Part shown: positions 62,301 through 64,000 of the stretch, one piece after another
Layout of the letters: every line of letters starts with the position of its first letter
How positions within the stretch are numbered: the stretch's first letter is position 1
NCBI GenBank assembly: GCA_050084985.1
Contig: JBITNC010000001.1
Coordinates: forward strand, 9,982,001 to 10,046,000
Length of the DNA: 64,000 nucleotides
Source of the DNA: Nageia nagi
Taxonomy: Eukaryota > Pinophyta
Direction of reading: 5' to 3'
Notes under the pieces: model-generated
The model's input: the letters and a program-made list of their open reading frames with translations, nothing else
Told to the model about the DNA's origin: nothing
The model's database searches: none
Program-made: the position numbers and the translations under genes

Positions 62301-62890
62301 ATGTCGAGCTCTTGAAATGACATTCCATGAAAATAAGAAAAGAAGCCAACTAACAAATTTTAGCCATGAAAGTTATCCCTACCTGTGACAAGTGGAATTT
62401 GCGTCTGATTTTCTGCAAACAATTCAGGTGCACTCTGCTGTAGGGTTTCAAATGAGCTACCAGGCTTAATATTGTAAAAAATCTCCAAACCCTCACAACT
62501 TCCAGCTGCTTCTTCCCCAGACTTTAAACCCTTACCACCCATCTCAATTTCACTAGCAAATTCATCAGATTTCAGGTTTGCTGATCCCTCTATATTTTCT
62601 GAAGAATTTTCCAACTTTGTATGCTTATCAATCTCAGAATTTTCAGCAACCTCACCAGTTTCTTTCTCACTTGGAAGGCCTTCGTGATGACTGGAGAACA
62701 CGAAGTGCTGAGACTGAAGCATAGTAGCAGGGCTTTCATTTTCGCTCAACTTCAAATCACTCTGGCTTTCAGATTCGTCAGGTTTCTTCGGCCCCGGACA
62801 TGCAGCATAAGCCGATGCAGTAAGTGACACGACTTCCCAATCTTGACTTCGGTTTGTGTTCTCGGCAGACTTCTTGCCATCTTCAGCCAT
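47275..62890 (-). CDS. ATG8-interacting protein 1/2-like (ATI1/ATI2 type), three coding exons
   Basis: A plant-specific membrane protein family that binds ATG8 and marks ER-derived and plastid-associated bodies for autophagy (known from Arabidopsis ATI1/ATI2). Coding exons on the minus strand: 62,890-62,383, 62,230-61,746 and 47,367-47,275; splice phases agree (1 and 0) and all introns are GT-AG. Predicted 361 residues, longer than I recall for the Arabidopsis proteins. Residues 17-22 read DWEVVS, an aromatic-x-x-aliphatic ATG8-interacting motif as in ATI1. The middle is acidic and disordered-looking. EAWVKRQAAALRDQL precedes one membrane segment, about residues 293-310 (LWPIAIAVAFTGLVIL), followed by GQRWHHERWQ, the family signature. 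The C-terminus reads KVSQMMYQVARLKEAMTGRR. The second intron is 14.4 kb and full of repeats. Confidence 0.85.
47909..48075. repeat. 89-bp tandem duplication in intron 2
   Basis: agtcaattccatgggtca at 47,909 recurs at 47,998, and the following sequence (accctccaaa...aacatgtta) aligns at the same 89-base offset. Confidence 0.8.
48251..48589. repeat. 171-bp tandem duplication in intron 2
   Basis: 48,251-48,421 is repeated at 48,422-48,589 with few differences (shared: cagaatatgttgtacctt, gacagagtacatgaccactc, ctcaaagaatatgtgcaaat). Two copies only. No coding potential. Confidence 0.9.
48590..50640. other. Intron 2 sequence without recognised features
   Basis: Ordinary AT-rich intron sequence. 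The short frames at 49,790 and 49,971-50,273 have no recognisable content. Confidence 0.5.
50950..51600 (+). pseudogene. Retroposon-like relic with coding sequence and A-rich end
   Basis: In one plus-strand frame, 51,013-51,195 and 51,223-51,477 are open and separated by one stop (51,196). They read ERPKKEPRRKKQKKGFHFFF, then TARQALRMQFNDEYAKQMG, and NLGNILEGDPQMQEKEFIKA, DHIALDKYVQVIGYGEASHS. The frame extends upstream to about 50,955. After the stop come 'ttttagatccctatata' and an A-rich end to 51,590. A basic N-part plus an A-rich tail suggest a LINE ORF1-type or processed retroposon; the family is not recognised. It lies in the intron, opposite in strand to the host gene. Confidence 0.45.
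51732..51772. repeat. Perfect 14-bp inverted repeat
   Basis: gagcatctcctgtc at 51,732-51,745 and its exact complement at 51,759-51,772, with a 13-base loop. It is in a locally GC-rich block (51,670-51,820). No poly-T or other sign gives it a role. Confidence 0.85.
51975..52215 (+). pseudogene. Acidic C-terminal tail of a transposase-like gene, with 21-bp repeats
   Basis: Four imperfect copies of a 21-base unit (gaggaaaaaaacagtagt type) lie at 51,981-52,060. They are followed in the plus strand by LDDESSSSDNSLGEEDD and an IDYN end. Such an acidic Ser/Asp/Glu tail is common at the C-terminus of plant hAT transposases. Only this end is visible, so the family call is tentative. Confidence 0.35.
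52640..53906 (-). repeat. Possible solo gypsy LTR in intron 2
   Basis: At 53,906 the minus strand reads TGTGACATCCCACTCC, a common type of gypsy LTR start, and the following sequence is non-coding. The other end and a target duplication were not found, so the left limit is a guess. The minus-strand frame at 53,879-54,187 just upstream is open for 102 codons but not recognisable. Confidence 0.3.
54290..56874 (-). pseudogene. hAT transposase relic (BED finger, DUF659 type)
   Basis: Start at ATG 56,874: MPKELDKFWKYVTPM, then LKCNLCGKEFSGMISRFKAH, a BED-type zinc finger. After a decayed gap, the core near 56,110-55,870 reads LFKSIDALAYTKDANMLCDL, VVMDNIANYVSARKMLMDKY and TPCDCHCIDLLLEDIGKLDW, as in DUF659 hAT transposases. 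Further on are FVSREWNVSPMSSRLEGQVV and LVDGDMPTMG (55,705-55,508), GAILNPNLYFAPNSQY and FYHLEKYKNSQGFFGYA (55,398-55,141), and the dimerisation end LAICILSQTCSSSRCECNW (about 54,990-54,900). Many stops and frameshifts. Terminal inverted repeats and 8-bp duplication were not found. Confidence 0.85.
56875..58320. other. Intron 2 sequence right of the hAT relic
   Basis: No gene is supported. About 57,135-57,300 is rich in short phrases related to ggcaaattt and gaatttg on both strands, possibly the hAT element's 5' subterminal region (inference). The frames at 56,909-57,133 and 57,137-57,421 are not recognisable. Confidence 0.4.
58325..59260. repeat. Diverged tandem array, unit about 72 bp
   Basis: A phrase like ggcttggcgcaaatcttgaggagtca recurs at about 58,334, 58,401, 58,486, 58,530, 58,605, 58,676, 58,748, 58,938, 59,010, 59,069 and 59,210. 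The best preserved copies are 71-75 bases apart and each carries 'gcttgtcttg' or 'aaccttgt' after the shared phrase. The array is strongly decayed. Frames over it are open on the minus strand in places (58,458-58,745) but reflect the repeat rather than a gene. Confidence 0.75.
59261..61745. other. Intron 2 sequence next to exon 2
   Basis: Nothing beyond ordinary AT-rich intron sequence was seen. The donor of this intron is at 61,745-61,744. Confidence 0.5.
61746..62230 (-). other. ATI-type gene, coding exon 2
   Basis: 485 bases. Acceptor CAAG before 62,230; donor GAG|GTAATA at 61,746. Encodes residues 170-331, including GLDWIEP, the Lys-rich stretch, the membrane segment and the GQRW..ERW block. 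Confidence 0.85.
62383..62890 (-). other. ATI-type gene, coding exon 1
   Basis: 508 coding bases from ATG at 62,890 to donor ACAG|GTAGGG at 62,383. Encodes residues 1-169, with MAEDGKK, the DWEVVSLTASAYAACPGP block near the N-terminus, HFVFSSHHEGLP, and an acidic Ser/Glu-rich region. The first intron is 152 bases (62,231-62,382). Confidence 0.87.
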
Positions 62891-64000
62891 ATTAAAAGAT
62901 CTTAAAGAAACGATTGGCAGAAAAAAGAAAGCAAGCAGGGCAAACTACCTCTCAAAAGCTACGAACCCGTCCAAAATCTGAGAAAATAACAACAATTTTA
63001 GAACACAATATGAATATTGCGAACTAGCAAAAGAAAAAATAAACTAGCAAAAATAACAGAATTACATCTGAACTGCCAAGCTATCGGTCTAGATTTCTTG
63101 AATTCAAAAATTCTGTACACAATTTGAAGGGAAATTCGTCAAAGAATGAGACAAATTCACATATGTACACTAAAAAATCAAACAACCGAAACTAATAAAC
63201 CAAAAGGCGCATTAAAATATCTGCAACTTCACACAATTTTAAAAACATGTAACCAAAACTCATCAGATTAACTCCACAAGGGATAACCTTCCATAACCAT
63301 CCATGAAAACATTAAAAATGCATTCTAACCAAACTTTTTAAGTTCAAAATTCAACGACATACTGCCCAAAATTGTACAATTTTATTTGAGCGAACACAAA
63401 AAACAAATCGATCAGACTCCAAATTCCCCAACTCTACGCGATTTACCGGAAAAAGGGACAATCTTCCGAAGTTCCCCATACAAGAGCCAAAATCAAGCCG
63501 TAATCTTCGCAGTAAAACATTCAACACTAACTCTAACTAGAATATACGCAAAAAAACATAAAATCAGCCACCTTCAACGCAAAATCACGGATTTTTTGCA
63601 CCGAAAAACACGGTACGGCCAAGAATATATGAATTGTCCGAAAACAAAATAGATTTTCACTCTCAGAATGATTCTAAGCAAATTGGATTGTTAAAAAATG
63701 AGGGTTTCTTGCTTAATAATCTAATTCGAGGACACGATAGAGTAATCCCATCTACCACCGCCTGAAGGGATTAAAAATGGTATGGGAATACCGGTTATTG
63801 CAGCTGACTGGATATTGACGAGGTCTGTCGAAGATCAAGATTAGAGCATGGGGTATTGTACGGTCTGGAATGGCCCACATCAGAACAGTATTTGAAAATA
63901 TAAATTATAAAATGTTTTTAATAAAAAAAAATAATATTTTTATACACAAGCGTTACAGAATCCTTAATTATGGCGTCTGAAATTATTTTTAAAACTATTC
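62891..64000 (-). promoter_or_regulatory. 5' untranslated region and upstream region of the ATI-type gene
   Basis: No other gene is supported. On the minus strand TTATTTTCTCAG ending at 62,978 could be the acceptor of an intron in the 5' untranslated region; the less AT-rich part near 63,720-63,860 would suit a first non-coding exon. Both are inferences; no clear TATA box was picked out. The plus-strand frame at 63,386-63,652 is not supported. Confidence 0.35.

Noticed and set aside
63386-63652. 88-codon plus-strand frame upstream of the ATI-type gene
   Set aside because: No recognisable motif, and composition is like the AT-rich surroundings. It overlaps the likely promoter/leader of the minus-strand gene.

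Overview
The window looks like plant nuclear DNA from a large, repeat-rich genome, most likely a gymnosperm (inference). It is AT-rich and packed with decayed LTR retrotransposons. The one intact gene I recognise is split by an intron of about 14.4 kb. Nothing looks bacterial, organellar or CRISPR-like. All assignments come from reading translations and motifs by eye; no database search was possible.

Layout. 1-10,343: a decayed Ty3/gypsy element (A), minus strand, with gag, protease, RT, two RNase H domains and the start of integrase; its 3' end lies outside the window. 12,520-40,577: a second Ty3/gypsy element (B, chromovirus-like), minus strand, serving as host for a nest. Copia element C (12,970-18,282) sits in B's integrase, with full LTRs, PBS, PPT and a perfect 5-bp target duplication (CTTTT). 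Copia element D (22,445-40,020) sits in B's gag, also with a perfect target duplication (CTTGC). Copia element E (26,043-34,328) sits inside D's integrase. LTR divergence counted by hand (C about 2 percent, E about 6 percent, D about 8 percent) agrees with the nesting order.

Inside D, between its gag start and its truncated right LTR, lie a two-exon glutathione peroxidase gene fragment (plus strand, intron retained, one catalytic Trp codon now a stop) and a 158-bp near-perfect hairpin (MITE-like). B's primer-binding site and gag start reappear at 40.0-40.6 kb, closing the nest.

42-47 kb is mostly unassigned sequence with weak LTR-like and coding-like relics. 47,275-62,890, minus strand: a gene for an ATG8-interacting protein of the ATI1/ATI2 type, in three coding exons (361 residues predicted), with an ATG8-interacting-type WEVV motif near the N-terminus and one membrane segment near the C-terminus. 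Its second intron holds tandem duplications, a retroposon-like relic, a decayed hAT transposase with BED finger, a possible solo LTR and a diverged tandem array of about 72-bp units. 62,891-64,000 is its upstream region.
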